A stretch of 7,612 bases of DNA from JBBQSF01 sp038214085 (GCA_038214085.1 JBBQSF010000136.1:1-7612); one strand, 5' to 3'; positions 1 to 6,894 are shown, numbered from the stretch's first letter. Numbers and translations are program-made. The notes: generated from the letters alone by a model not told the origin.

Positions 1-1131
1 CAATAGGAAAAATGAAATATCAATATTTATCGGTACTGTTTTTACATAATATGATTCCTGAGGTAAGGTAATCAGCCCTGTGTATTTTTGAATAAAACAT
101 AATGATAATCCGATAATGTTTCCCCAAAGCAATCCCTTTCCAACTAAGTAGGCGGAAGTATAAAGAAATACTTTTCTAACAGAAGCATTTGACGATCCAA
201 TGGCTTTGAGTATTCCTATCATGCTTGTGCGTTCAAGTATAAGAATGAGCAATGTGGAAATCATATTAATAGACGCTACAATAATCATTAGGGTGAGAAT
301 AATAATAACGTTCATGTCCTGTAAATTCAGCCAATCAAAGAGCTGAGGATTGAGTTGTTTTACATTTTTTGAATCCAGATCGTAGCCAATATTTGAATAA
401 ACATATTCACTCACCTTATCGAGATCGTTGAAGTTTTTTATCAGAATTTCAAACCCGCCAACCTGATCTTTAGTCCACTTGTTCAATGACTGGATCTGAG
501 CAATATCGCCTATTACAAATACTTTATCAAATTCTTCCAATCCGGTTTCATAAAGACCCGAAATGCGAAACTTCCTGCCTTTGGGTGCTGTAGAATTTTT
601 GTCGATAAAATAAGTGCGGAGCGAATCTCCTGATTTCACTTTTAGCCTGTTGGCAAGATTTTTCGAAATAAGAATATCCTTTGATTTAACTGAATCAGAA
701 ATATTAATCAATTTTCCTTCGGTGAGGCGGTTTTTAAAAAATTCCCAGTCGTAATCACTTCCGATACCTTTAAAAACGATACCTTCCATACTTTCACCCG
801 AGTTTACAATACCAGCTTTTGTTGCAAACACCTGAATATGTCTAATGCCTGGAGCGTCATTAAATGATGGATAAAAACTTTGATTTTTACTTATAGGTGT
901 CAGCTCGAGTGAAGAGTTTTTATCGTAATTGCTGATTTGAATGTGTGCCCCGAAACCAATTACTTTATTCCTGATTTCCTTCTGAAATCCGGTAACAATT
1001 GCAACAGAAACAATCATTATCGCAATGCTGAGAGCGACACTTATAATTGCAATCCGAACAGCAGGCTTTGAAAGATTTCCCCGTTGTTTTAATGAAAAGA
1101 TCCGTTTTGCAATAAATATTTCGGTATTCAA
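1..1131 (-). CDS. LolC/LolE-type ABC transporter permease (FtsX/MacB family), C-terminus cut by window edge
   Basis: This is the inner-membrane permease of an ABC transporter resembling the lipoprotein-releasing LolCDE system, which hands lipoproteins from the inner membrane to the periplasmic carrier. I translated 377 codons open from position 1131 to the left edge. They show a cytoplasmic N-terminus (NTEIFIAKRIFS), TM1 at about residues 25-47, a periplasmic MacB-like domain at about 50-270 (including GFGAHIQIS), then the FtsX domain with TM2 at about 275-299, the coupling segment LERTSMIGILKAIGSS at 299-314, and TM3 at about 323-346. Relatives are about 400-415 residues, so the last TM helix and some 30-40 residues lie outside the window. 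The start is TTG: the frame has a stop at 1159-1161 and no ATG before the conserved N-terminus, and related proteins begin MNTE at this point. The ATPase partner is not in view. LolC, LolE and other FtsX-family exporters cannot be told apart here. Confidence 0.9.
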   Translation of the reverse strand, partial: MNTEIFIAKRIFSLKQRGNLSKPAVRIAIISVALSIAIMIVSVAIVTGFQKEIRNKVIGFGAHIQISNYDKNSSLELTPISKNQSFYPSFNDAPGIRHIQVFATKAGIVNSGESMEGIVFKGIGSDYDWEFFKNRLTEGKLINISDSVKSKDILISKNLANRLKVKSGDSLRTYFIDKNSTAPKGRKFRISGLYETGLEEFDKVFVIGDIAQIQSLNKWTKDQVGGFEILIKNFNDLDKVSEYVYSNIGYDLDSKNVKQLNPQLFDWLNLQDMNVIIILTLMIIVASINMISTLLILILERTSMIGILKAIGSSNASVRKVFLYTSAYLVGKGLLWGNIIGLSLCFIQKYTGLITLPQESYYVKTVPINIDISFFLL

Positions 1132-1150
1132 TTTGTTTTTTATTATTTTG

Positions 1151-1158
1151 CAAAAGTA
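1151..1158 (-). promoter_or_regulatory. Candidate Bacteroidota -7 promoter box for the permease gene
   Basis: On the minus strand this reads TACTTTTG, an exact match to the Bacteroidota -7 consensus TAnnTTTG. It lies about 20 nt before the TTG start at 1131, so the leader would be very short. I see no clear -33 TTTG at the usual spacing. The box shares bases with the palindrome TTTTGCAAAA at 1146-1155 in the 60-bp spacer between the divergent permease and namZ genes. Confidence 0.45.
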
Positions 1159-1191
1159 TCAAATTTTAATTGCATTTAATATCCTGTAAGT

Positions 1192-2424
1192 ATGAGAGTT
1201 CTCAATTGTCTGTTTAAGATGCTTTTAATCTTATTTGTATTTGTTTTTTTAAGACCAGGAACTGCTTTTTCACAAACTTTAAATGATAAAATAAATTCCA
1301 AAACGGTTAATGATAGCTCTGTCAGAGTTGGCGCAAGTCGCACAGGTGAATATTTTCCCTTGTTAAGCAATAAAAATATTGCTGTTGTGGCCAATCATAC
1401 TTCAATGATCGGAAAAACGCATCTTGTGGATAGCCTTGTTAATGCTGGATTTAATGTAAAAAAAATATTCTGTCCCGAACATGGCTTCAGAGGAAACAAG
1501 GATGCTGGCGAAAGCGTTATCAGTGCCATTGATTCTGCAACAGGAATTCCTGTAGTTTCATTGTTTGGCAAACATTTTAAGCCAAAACCTTCAGAGCTTA
1601 AAGGTATTGATATTGTTATTTACGACATTCAGGATGTAGGCGTACGATTTTATACATATATTTCTACAATGACCTACGTTATGGAAGCCTGTGCGGAAAA
1701 TAATGTGGAATTTCTCATCCTCGACAGACCTAATCCAAACGGATACTTTATAGATGGCCCGGTGTTAAAGAAAGAATTTTCTTCTTTTGTGGGAATGCAC
1801 CCTGTACCTTTGGTTTATGGAATGACTGTGGCAGAATATGCTACCATGGTTAATGGTGAAGGGTGGCTTAAAAATGGAATTAAATGTACACTAAAGTATG
1901 TTGCTGTTGAAGGCTATAATCATACTTATTATTACGAGTTGCCGCTGAAACCTTCGCCAAATCTGCCAAATATGAACTCGGTTTATTTATACCCTTCCTT
2001 GGGTTTGTTCGAAGGAACAGTGATTTCAGTGGGAAGGGGAACTGATTTCCCTTTTCAGTGTTTTGGTCATCCTGATTTAACAAATGGAACTTATTCATTT
2101 ACGCCTAAAAGTGTCGCAGGTGCTTTGAACCCTCCATTCCTCGGAAAAGAATGCAAGGGATTTTTACTTGATAATTTTGCAGAGGCTTATATCCGGAATT
2201 TAAACCAGATTTATTTGTATTGGCTCATTGAGTCCTACAATCAAATAAAGGGAAAGACCACTTTTTTTAACAGCTATTTTGATACCCTTGCAGGAAATTC
2301 TGAATTACGCTTACAGATTATTGCGGGTAAAGATGAAGAAACCATTCGTAAAAGCTGGACTGATGACATTAATAAATTTAAAAAAATTCGAAAAAAATAC
2401 CTATTATATCCTGATTTTGAATAA
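1192..2424 (+). CDS. namZ: Secreted exo-beta-N-acetylmuramidase NamZ (DUF1343, GH171)
   Basis: NamZ enzymes (B. subtilis YbbC is the founder) release terminal N-acetylmuramic acid from peptidoglycan fragments, feeding cell-wall recycling or scavenging. The 410-residue protein has a Sec signal peptide (hydrophobic core at about 10-20, likely cleavage after AFS with Gln28 as the new N-terminus), so it should act in the periplasm or outside. Family motifs run in order: NHTSM at 69-73; CPEHGFRG at 94-101 (Glu96 is a good catalytic candidate, by family inference); YDIQDVGVRFYTY at 144-156; LDRPNPNG at 177-184; DGPVL at 188-192; HPVPLVYGMT at 203-212; PSPNLPN at 254-260; and LYPSLGLFEGT with VGRGTDFPF at 266-288. 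Length and motif order suggest an intact gene. There is no clear ribosome binding site, as is usual in this phylum; Met10 is an alternative start but would leave no basic n-region. The downstream glycosyltransferase gene begins 6 nt after the stop. Confidence 0.93.
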   Translation: MRVLNCLFKMLLILFVFVFLRPGTAFSQTLNDKINSKTVNDSSVRVGASRTGEYFPLLSNKNIAVVANHTSMIGKTHLVDSLVNAGFNVKKIFCPEHGFRGNKDAGESVISAIDSATGIPVVSLFGKHFKPKPSELKGIDIVIYDIQDVGVRFYTYISTMTYVMEACAENNVEFLILDRPNPNGYFIDGPVLKKEFSSFVGMHPVPLVYGMTVAEYATMVNGEGWLKNGIKCTLKYVAVEGYNHTYYYELPLKPSPNLPNMNSVYLYPSLGLFEGTVISVGRGTDFPFQCFGHPDLTNGTYSFTPKSVAGALNPPFLGKECKGFLLDNFAEAYIRNLNQIYLYWLIESYNQIKGKTTFFNSYFDTLAGNSELRLQIIAGKDEETIRKSWTDDINKFKKIRKKYLLYPDFE

Positions 2425-2430
2425 TCATTC

Positions 2431-4599
2431 ATGAAACAAAAGGCATTAAAAAAAAATATTCCTGCAAAGCAACAAGCTGAAGAGCTTTTGCCAAAGGCTG
2501 CTTCGAAAAAATCTTTTTTCAATGGGCAAAATAAAGTTCCTTATCTGGTAATATTTATTACATCTTTTGTGTTGTATGCAAACACATTATTCATGGATTA
2601 TGCGCTCGACGATCGCTTGATGATTACAGAAAACACATTCACTAAAAAAGGATTTGCTGGAATTCCGGATATTCTTACAAGTGATTCGTTTGTAGGCTTT
2701 TTCGGAAAACAAAAAAATCTTGTTGCAGGAGGCCGATACAGACCATTGTCACATATCTCTTTTGCAATTGAATATCAGTTGTTTGGATTCAAACCATTTA
2801 TCGGACATTTGATTAATGTTTTGCTGTATGGCTTCGCCTGCCTACTTATTTTTAAGGTTTTGCTTTTATTGTTCCATAACAGAAAAAAGAATAAATGGTA
2901 TTTAACCATTCCTTTTATTGCAACAATTTTATTTGCGGCTCATCCATTGCACACCGAAGTGGTTGCAAACATTAAAGGTCGCGATGAAATTATGAGCCTT
3001 ATCGGGTCGTTTGCCGCTTTATATTTTATTCTGAAATATGTTCAGAATGTAAAACCCATTCAGCTGCTGTGGGCTTCCATCAGCTTTTTTCTTGCATTAC
3101 TTTCAAAAGAAAATGCAATAACCTTTGTAGTATTGATTCCTATTACATTATTTTTCTTTACAAATGTTTCATTAAAAAGAGGTTTTATTGCAACGCTTCC
3201 TCTTGTTTTTTGTGCATTTTTATTCGTTATAATCAGGTACAAAGTTTTGGGATTCTTGCTCGGTACAACCATAGAAACAGAATTGCTGAACAATCCGTTT
3301 TTATATTGTTCTACTCCAGAAAAATTTGCAACAATATTTTTGACTTGGGGAAAATACTTATTACTGATTCTTTTCCCTCATCCGCTGACACACGATTATT
3401 ATCCAAAACAAATTCCTATAATTCAACTTGCTGATTTCAGGGCAATAATTCCCTTGTTGTTGTATGTTTTAATGACCATTTACGCCATATTACGTTTTCA
3501 TAAAAAAGACATTTTTGCTTACGGAATTTTACTTTTTGGAATTACATTTTCGATTTCTTCAAACTTGCTTTTCCCGATAGGAACATTTATGAACGAACGT
3601 TTTATGTTTATCCCAATACTTGGGTTTACAATAGCTCTGGCATATTTTTTAGTTGAGAAACTTCCAAAACTGATAAAAAATACAAAAAACTTCCAACAGG
3701 GTGTAATTGTATTTTTGACCGTTTTAACTTTGGGATATTCCGTAAAAACAATTGCACGCAATCCAGCCTGGACTGATGATTACACTTTGTTTACTACAGA
3801 TGTAAAGGTTTCTAAAAACTCAGCAAAATGCAATGTTTCTGCAGGAGGACAAACGCTCGAAAAAGCTGAGAAAGAACTGGATCAGGTAAAAAAGAAAAAA
3901 ATGATTGCTGATGCAATTGTTTTTCTGCAAAAAGGAATTGAATTGCATCCAAAATATACTGCCGGATGGCTATTGCTTGGTAAAGCAATGATTGATATGG
4001 AGGATTATGCAAAATCAAGAGAGTACTACGAAACTGCTTTGAAAATAATTCCCGGTCAAAAAGAGGCATTAAACAACTGGTTGTATTGCGCACAGATGAG
4101 CAGTAAAAACAGCGATTATAAAGAGGCGATTACAAGTTACTCGAAACTTATTACGTATAGCCCCAAAAATCTTGATTTGCAATTGCAACTGGCCGGAGTT
4201 TATGAAAAAATGAAAGCCTACGATACAGTTATTGTAATTATGGAAGGGCTGATTAAAACGGATTCTACTTATGCTGCCGCCTATGCAAAGCTTGGGGAAA
4301 TTTATGGTAAAATCTTTAATAAGATAGATATTTCTCTCGAATATTTGCTTAAAGCATATACAGTATCTCCAACTGATGCATCAAACCTCGAAAACATTGG
4401 TATTGCTTATGGAATGAAAGGAGAAAATCAGAAATCTATTGATTTTTTCACAAAAGCACTTGCTGTTAACCCTGATAATGAAAAGGTGTATTTAAATATG
4501 AGTGGTACCTATAAAAATATGGGCAATATTTCTAAGGCAGAAGAATGTGTGAAAAAAGCAATAGAAATTCAACAAAAAACTAAAACTGCTGCTCCGTGA
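2431..4599 (+). CDS. TMTC-like GT-C membrane glycosyltransferase (DUF1736 region) with C-terminal TPR domain
   Basis: This is a probable dolichyl- or polyprenyl-phosphate-sugar-dependent protein O-glycosyltransferase of the TMTC type; animal TMTC proteins are O-mannosyltransferases. The basic N-terminus (1-33) is followed by about 11-12 hydrophobic segments between residues 35 and 440. The first outer loop carries YALDDRLMITEN, with the acidic pair D60/D61 where GT-C enzymes keep catalytic acids, and then GRYRPLSHISFAIEYQLFG. Further family signatures are HPLHTEVVANIKGRDEIMS at 171-189, a DUF1736-like stretch at about 280-330 ending FPHPLTHDYYP, NERFMFIP at 388-395 and RNPAWTDDYTLF at 443-454. 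Residues about 490-717 hold roughly six TPR repeats, predicted to face the periplasm and probably bind acceptor proteins. The gene follows namZ by 6 nt, so the two are probably cotranscribed. The substrate and sugar are not known from sequence. A nine-A run at codons 6-9 is a possible slippage site. Confidence 0.85.
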   Translation: MKQKALKKNIPAKQQAEELLPKAASKKSFFNGQNKVPYLVIFITSFVLYANTLFMDYALDDRLMITENTFTKKGFAGIPDILTSDSFVGFFGKQKNLVAGGRYRPLSHISFAIEYQLFGFKPFIGHLINVLLYGFACLLIFKVLLLLFHNRKKNKWYLTIPFIATILFAAHPLHTEVVANIKGRDEIMSLIGSFAALYFILKYVQNVKPIQLLWASISFFLALLSKENAITFVVLIPITLFFFTNVSLKRGFIATLPLVFCAFLFVIIRYKVLGFLLGTTIETELLNNPFLYCSTPEKFATIFLTWGKYLLLILFPHPLTHDYYPKQIPIIQLADFRAIIPLLLYVLMTIYAILRFHKKDIFAYGILLFGITFSISSNLLFPIGTFMNERFMFIPILGFTIALAYFLVEKLPKLIKNTKNFQQGVIVFLTVLTLGYSVKTIARNPAWTDDYTLFTTDVKVSKNSAKCNVSAGGQTLEKAEKELDQVKKKKMIADAIVFLQKGIELHPKYTAGWLLLGKAMIDMEDYAKSREYYETALKIIPGQKEALNNWLYCAQMSSKNSDYKEAITSYSKLITYSPKNLDLQLQLAGVYEKMKAYDTVIVIMEGLIKTDSTYAAAYAKLGEIYGKIFNKIDISLEYLLKAYTVSPTDASNLENIGIAYGMKGENQKSIDFFTKALAVNPDNEKVYLNMSGTYKNMGNISKAEECVKKAIEIQQKTKTAAP

Positions 4600-4611
4600 T
4601 TGAGCAGCAGT
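4574..4611 (-). terminator. Hairpin terminator for the aminotransferase gene, possibly bidirectional
   Basis: ACTGCTGCTC (4585-4594) and GAGCAGCAGT (4602-4611) form a perfect 10-bp stem around a 7-nt loop. On the minus strand the stem is followed at once by a U-rich tract (positions 4584 down to 4574, reading TTTAGTTTTTT), which makes a good intrinsic terminator for the convergent aminotransferase. On the plus strand the nearest T8 run (4631-4638) is about 20 nt away, so termination of the glycosyltransferase transcript there is less certain. The left arm is coding sequence of the glycosyltransferase gene, and its TGA stop (4597-4599) lies in the loop. Confidence 0.7.
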
Positions 4612-4641
4612 CCGAGTTTATTTAAAAATATTTTTTTTGAA

Positions 4642-5841
4642 TTAATTTGTCCTTCCAGGATAAACTTTCAATGCTTCTTCCAGGCAAATCATTGATTTTT
4701 TTAATGCTTCAGCATTCAGCACATAACTGATTCGAATTTCATTTTTTCCACTTCCTTTGGTTGAATAAAATCCGGTGGCAGGTGCTACCATCACAGTTTC
4801 ATTTTTGTAATTGAAACTATCGAGCAGCCACTGAGAGAATTTGTCGGCATCATCAATAGGAAGTTTTGCAACAGCATAAAAAGCTCCTGAAGGATTTGGG
4901 CAAAAACATCCTGGAATTTTATTTATGGCTTCAACCACAATATTTCTACGATTGATGTATTCCTTCATAACATTGTCAAAATATTCCTGAGGGGTGTCTA
5001 TAGCCGCTTCAGCAGCAATTTGCCCGAAAGTAGGAGGACTCAAACGTGCTTGTGCAAATTTCATAGCCACAGCCATAACTTCTTTATTTTTTGTAATCAA
5101 GCAACCAATGCGTGCACCGCAAGCACTATAGCGTTTTGAAATAGAATCGAGCAGGATAACATTTTGCTCTATTCCTTTCAGATTCATTGCAGAAAAATGT
5201 TCTTTTCCATCGTAACAGAATTCACGATATACTTCATCTGAAAATAAATACAGATCATGTTTTTTAACAATATCTTTCAGCATTTCCAGTTCTTCTTTTG
5301 AATAAAGATAACCAGTGGGGTTATTTGGATTGCAAATAATAATGGCTTTTGTTTTGGGTGTAATTGCTTTTTCAAATTCGGAAATAGGAGGGAGTGCAAA
5401 TCCGTTTTCGATAATTGAATTTATTGGTTTAATCACCACGCCAGCATTTACAGCAAATCCATTGTAATTGGCATAAAAAGGTTCTGGGATAATAACTTCA
5501 TCACCGGGGTCGATACACGTCTGCATTGCAATTAATATGGCTTCAGAACCACCTGTTGTGATGATAATTTCGTCAGGACTTACTTCAATATTAAATCGTT
5601 TGTAATATTCACAAAGTTTTTTTCGATACGATAAAATTCCTGCCGAATGACTGTATTCCAAAACTTTTATATCAGTATGGCGTATGGCATTCATCATTTC
5701 ATCCGGTGTTTCTATATCGGGTTGACCAATATTAAGATGATAAATTTTTATCCCTCTTGATTTTGCTGCTTCTGCGTAAGGAACGAGTTTTCGGATTGGT
5801 GAGGCCGGCATTTCGCAGCCTTTTTTTGCTATTTGTGGCAT
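4642..5841 (-). CDS. Pyridoxal-phosphate-dependent class I aminotransferase (aspartate aminotransferase-like)
   Basis: This is a cytoplasmic fold-type I PLP enzyme that moves an amino group between an amino acid and a 2-oxo acid. The 399-residue protein is full length for the family. Visible motifs are: the N-terminal MPASPIRKLVPYA and HLNIGQPDIETP segments; TTGGSEA at 95-101 (phosphate-binding region); PEPFYANY at 119-126; the cofactor-contact motif NPNNPTG at 171-177 with Asn174; SDEVY at 201-205 with Asp202 facing the pyridine nitrogen; SISKRYSACGARIG at 233-246 with Lys236 as the Schiff-base lysine; and NEIRISY at 367-373 with Arg370 as the expected substrate-carboxylate arginine. The SKRYSACGARIG form differs from classic AspC and marks a subgroup common in Bacteroidota, so substrate preference (aspartate, alanine, aromatic or other) is open. 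The start at 5841 keeps ten residues before MPASP; Met11 is an alternative. The gene is convergent with the glycosyltransferase operon, with only 42 bp between the two genes. Confidence 0.92.
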   Translation of the reverse strand: MPQIAKKGCEMPASPIRKLVPYAEAAKSRGIKIYHLNIGQPDIETPDEMMNAIRHTDIKVLEYSHSAGILSYRKKLCEYYKRFNIEVSPDEIIITTGGSEAILIAMQTCIDPGDEVIIPEPFYANYNGFAVNAGVVIKPINSIIENGFALPPISEFEKAITPKTKAIIICNPNNPTGYLYSKEELEMLKDIVKKHDLYLFSDEVYREFCYDGKEHFSAMNLKGIEQNVILLDSISKRYSACGARIGCLITKNKEVMAVAMKFAQARLSPPTFGQIAAEAAIDTPQEYFDNVMKEYINRRNIVVEAINKIPGCFCPNPSGAFYAVAKLPIDDADKFSQWLLDSFNYKNETVMVAPATGFYSTKGSGKNEIRISYVLNAEALKKSMICLEEALKVYPGRTN

Positions 5842-5862
5842 AATGAATATTTATTAAAGATT

Positions 5863-5900
5863 AAAAAAAAGCCCCGATTCCGCATACACAGAATCGAGGC
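5863..5900 (-). terminator. Rho-independent terminator of the DUF1573 gene pair
   Basis: On the minus strand, GCCTCGATTC (5900-5891) pairs with GAATCGGGGC (5880-5871) across a 10-nt loop. All ten pairs form, one of them G-U, and the stem is followed directly by eight U residues (5870-5863). On the plus strand the same stem has a C-A mismatch and no T run, so it is oriented for minus-strand transcripts. It lies about 50 nt after the stop of the 146-residue DUF1573 gene and about 20 nt before the aminotransferase start, separating the two transcription units. Confidence 0.9.
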
Positions 5901-5907
5901 AAATGTA
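5900..5907 (-). promoter_or_regulatory. Candidate -7 box of the aminotransferase promoter, abutting the terminator
   Basis: The minus strand reads TACATTTG, an exact match to TAnnTTTG. A TTTTTG element about 23 nt upstream could act as the -33 box, although that spacing is slightly long. Transcription would start a few bases downstream, inside the first arm of the terminator hairpin at 5891-5900, giving a leader of about 50 nt before the ATG at 5841. No other TAnnTTTG match is apparent between the terminator and this start. Confidence 0.5.
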
Positions 5908-5950
5908 AAAGTTTTTAATAAATCAGGATGCAAAAACCTTATGATAATTT

Positions 5951-6391
5951 TTATTTAGGTGATGTTGCATCTGTACTTTCAACAACAGTTCCTTTGATAC
6001 TCAACACAACAGTGCCATTTGTAGCATTTGAATAAACAGTAATTTGTTTGCTAATAGTTCCAACAATATTCATTTTTGTGTAATTAACTTTAATTGTTGC
6101 AGTTTTGCCTGGTAAAATTGGATCTTTTGGCCAATCTGGAACTGTACAACCGCAAGAAGTTTGAACGTTTGATAAAATTAAAGGTTCTTTACCTGAATTG
6201 GTAAATTTGAATTCGCAGTTTCCATCACCGCCTTTAGTAACGGTACCATAATCGTGAACAAGTTTGGCGAAAGTAATCGCTGGTCCATTGTCATCTTGAG
6301 TGGGCGATGTAGTAGTAGTAGTAGTGGTTTGTCCGAAGGTTATTGCCATTCCGAACAACATTAAACTTAAAGTTATAATGATTTTTTTCAT
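5951..6391 (-). CDS. Secreted DUF1573 domain protein (second copy of tandem pair)
   Basis: This is a 146-residue exported protein of unknown function. A signal peptide (1-20, ending ITFG) is followed by Gln21, a threonine-rich linker of seven Thr partly encoded by five ACT codons (6311-6325), and one DUF1573 domain at about 38-136. The domain shows the family hallmarks HDYGTV, NCEFKFTNSGKEPL, SCGCTVPDWP (Cys80, Cys82) and ILPGKTATIKVNY, and probably adopts an Ig-like beta-sandwich. Cys59, Cys80 and Cys82 could form a disulfide or bind metal (inference). The domain is about 82% identical over 99 residues to that of the adjacent gene at 6420-6875, so this is a recent tandem duplicate. It lies 28 nt downstream of that gene with no promoter-like box between them, and a strong terminator follows. 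There is no lipobox, so a soluble periplasmic or secreted location is expected. Confidence 0.88.
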   Translation of the reverse strand: MKKIIITLSLMLFGMAITFGQTTTTTTTSPTQDDNGPAITFAKLVHDYGTVTKGGDGNCEFKFTNSGKEPLILSNVQTSCGCTVPDWPKDPILPGKTATIKVNYTKMNIVGTISKQITVYSNATNGTVVLSIKGTVVESTDATSPK

Positions 6392-6419
6392 AATTGAGAT
6401 ATTTGAGTTAAATTATTTA

Positions 6420-6875
6420 TTAGTTAGCAATTGGTGTAAATCCTTCATTTATGGGCTTCTCAGGTGAAGTGACTTTTGATGCTTCAAGTACCGTTCCTTT
6501 TATACTAAGCTGAATTGTACCATTTGAAGCATTTGAATAAACTGTAATTTGTTTGCTGATTGTCCCAACAACATTCATTTTAGTATAGTTTACTTTGATA
6601 GTACCTTTTTTCCCAGGCAAAATGGGTTCTTTAGGCCACGATGGAACGGTACAGCCGCACGATGTTTGAACATTGGATAAAACAAGTGGCTCTGTTCCTG
6701 TATTTGTGAAAATAAATTCGCAGTTTCCATCAGCACCCTGAGTTACTTTGCCGTAATCGTGCATAGTTTTGTTAAATGTAATTGCTGCATTACTTGTTGC
6801 AGTAGTTGTGGTTTGTGCATTTAATAAACCAATTGAAAAAATTGAAAGTGTGAGCGTAATGTAAAACTTTTTCAT
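6420..6875 (-). CDS. Secreted DUF1573 domain protein (first copy of tandem pair)
   Basis: This is a 151-residue exported protein of unknown function and the promoter-proximal member of the pair. The signal peptide (1-20, ending LLNA) is followed by Gln21 and a short Thr-rich linker (TTTTATSNA). The DUF1573 domain at about 31-129 carries HDYGKV, NCEFIFTNTGTEPL, SCGCTVPSWP (Cys73, Cys75) and ILPGKKGTIKVNY; Cys52 is also shared with the neighbour. It differs from its paralogue mainly in the signal peptide, the linker and a longer C-terminal tail (about 22 residues after the domain, against about 10). Many Bacteroidota encode several small DUF1573 proteins, but I know of no established activity. 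A TAnnTTTG box at 6895-6902 fits the start at 6875, and both copies probably sit on one mRNA. Confidence 0.88.
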   Translation of the reverse strand: MKKFYITLTLSIFSIGLLNAQTTTTATSNAAITFNKTMHDYGKVTQGADGNCEFIFTNTGTEPLVLSNVQTSCGCTVPSWPKEPILPGKKGTIKVNYTKMNVVGTISKQITVYSNASNGTIQLSIKGTVLEASKVTSPEKPINEGFTPIAN

Positions 6876-6894
6876 TTTTTATACATTTAAGATA

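Noticed and set aside
965..1162. A minus-strand frame near the permease start
   Set aside because: It overlaps the permease in another frame; the permease translation from the TTG at 1131 matches the family and this one does not.
3069..3434. A 121-codon frame inside the glycosyltransferase gene
   Set aside because: It is out of frame with a clearly conserved membrane protein; its Cys/Ser/Tyr-rich translation is typical of a shadow frame.
4612..4641. A plus-strand T8 run as a full terminator for the namZ operon
   Set aside because: The T run is about 20 nt beyond the only strong hairpin, so it does not form a standard intrinsic terminator; termination there may be weak or depend on Rho.
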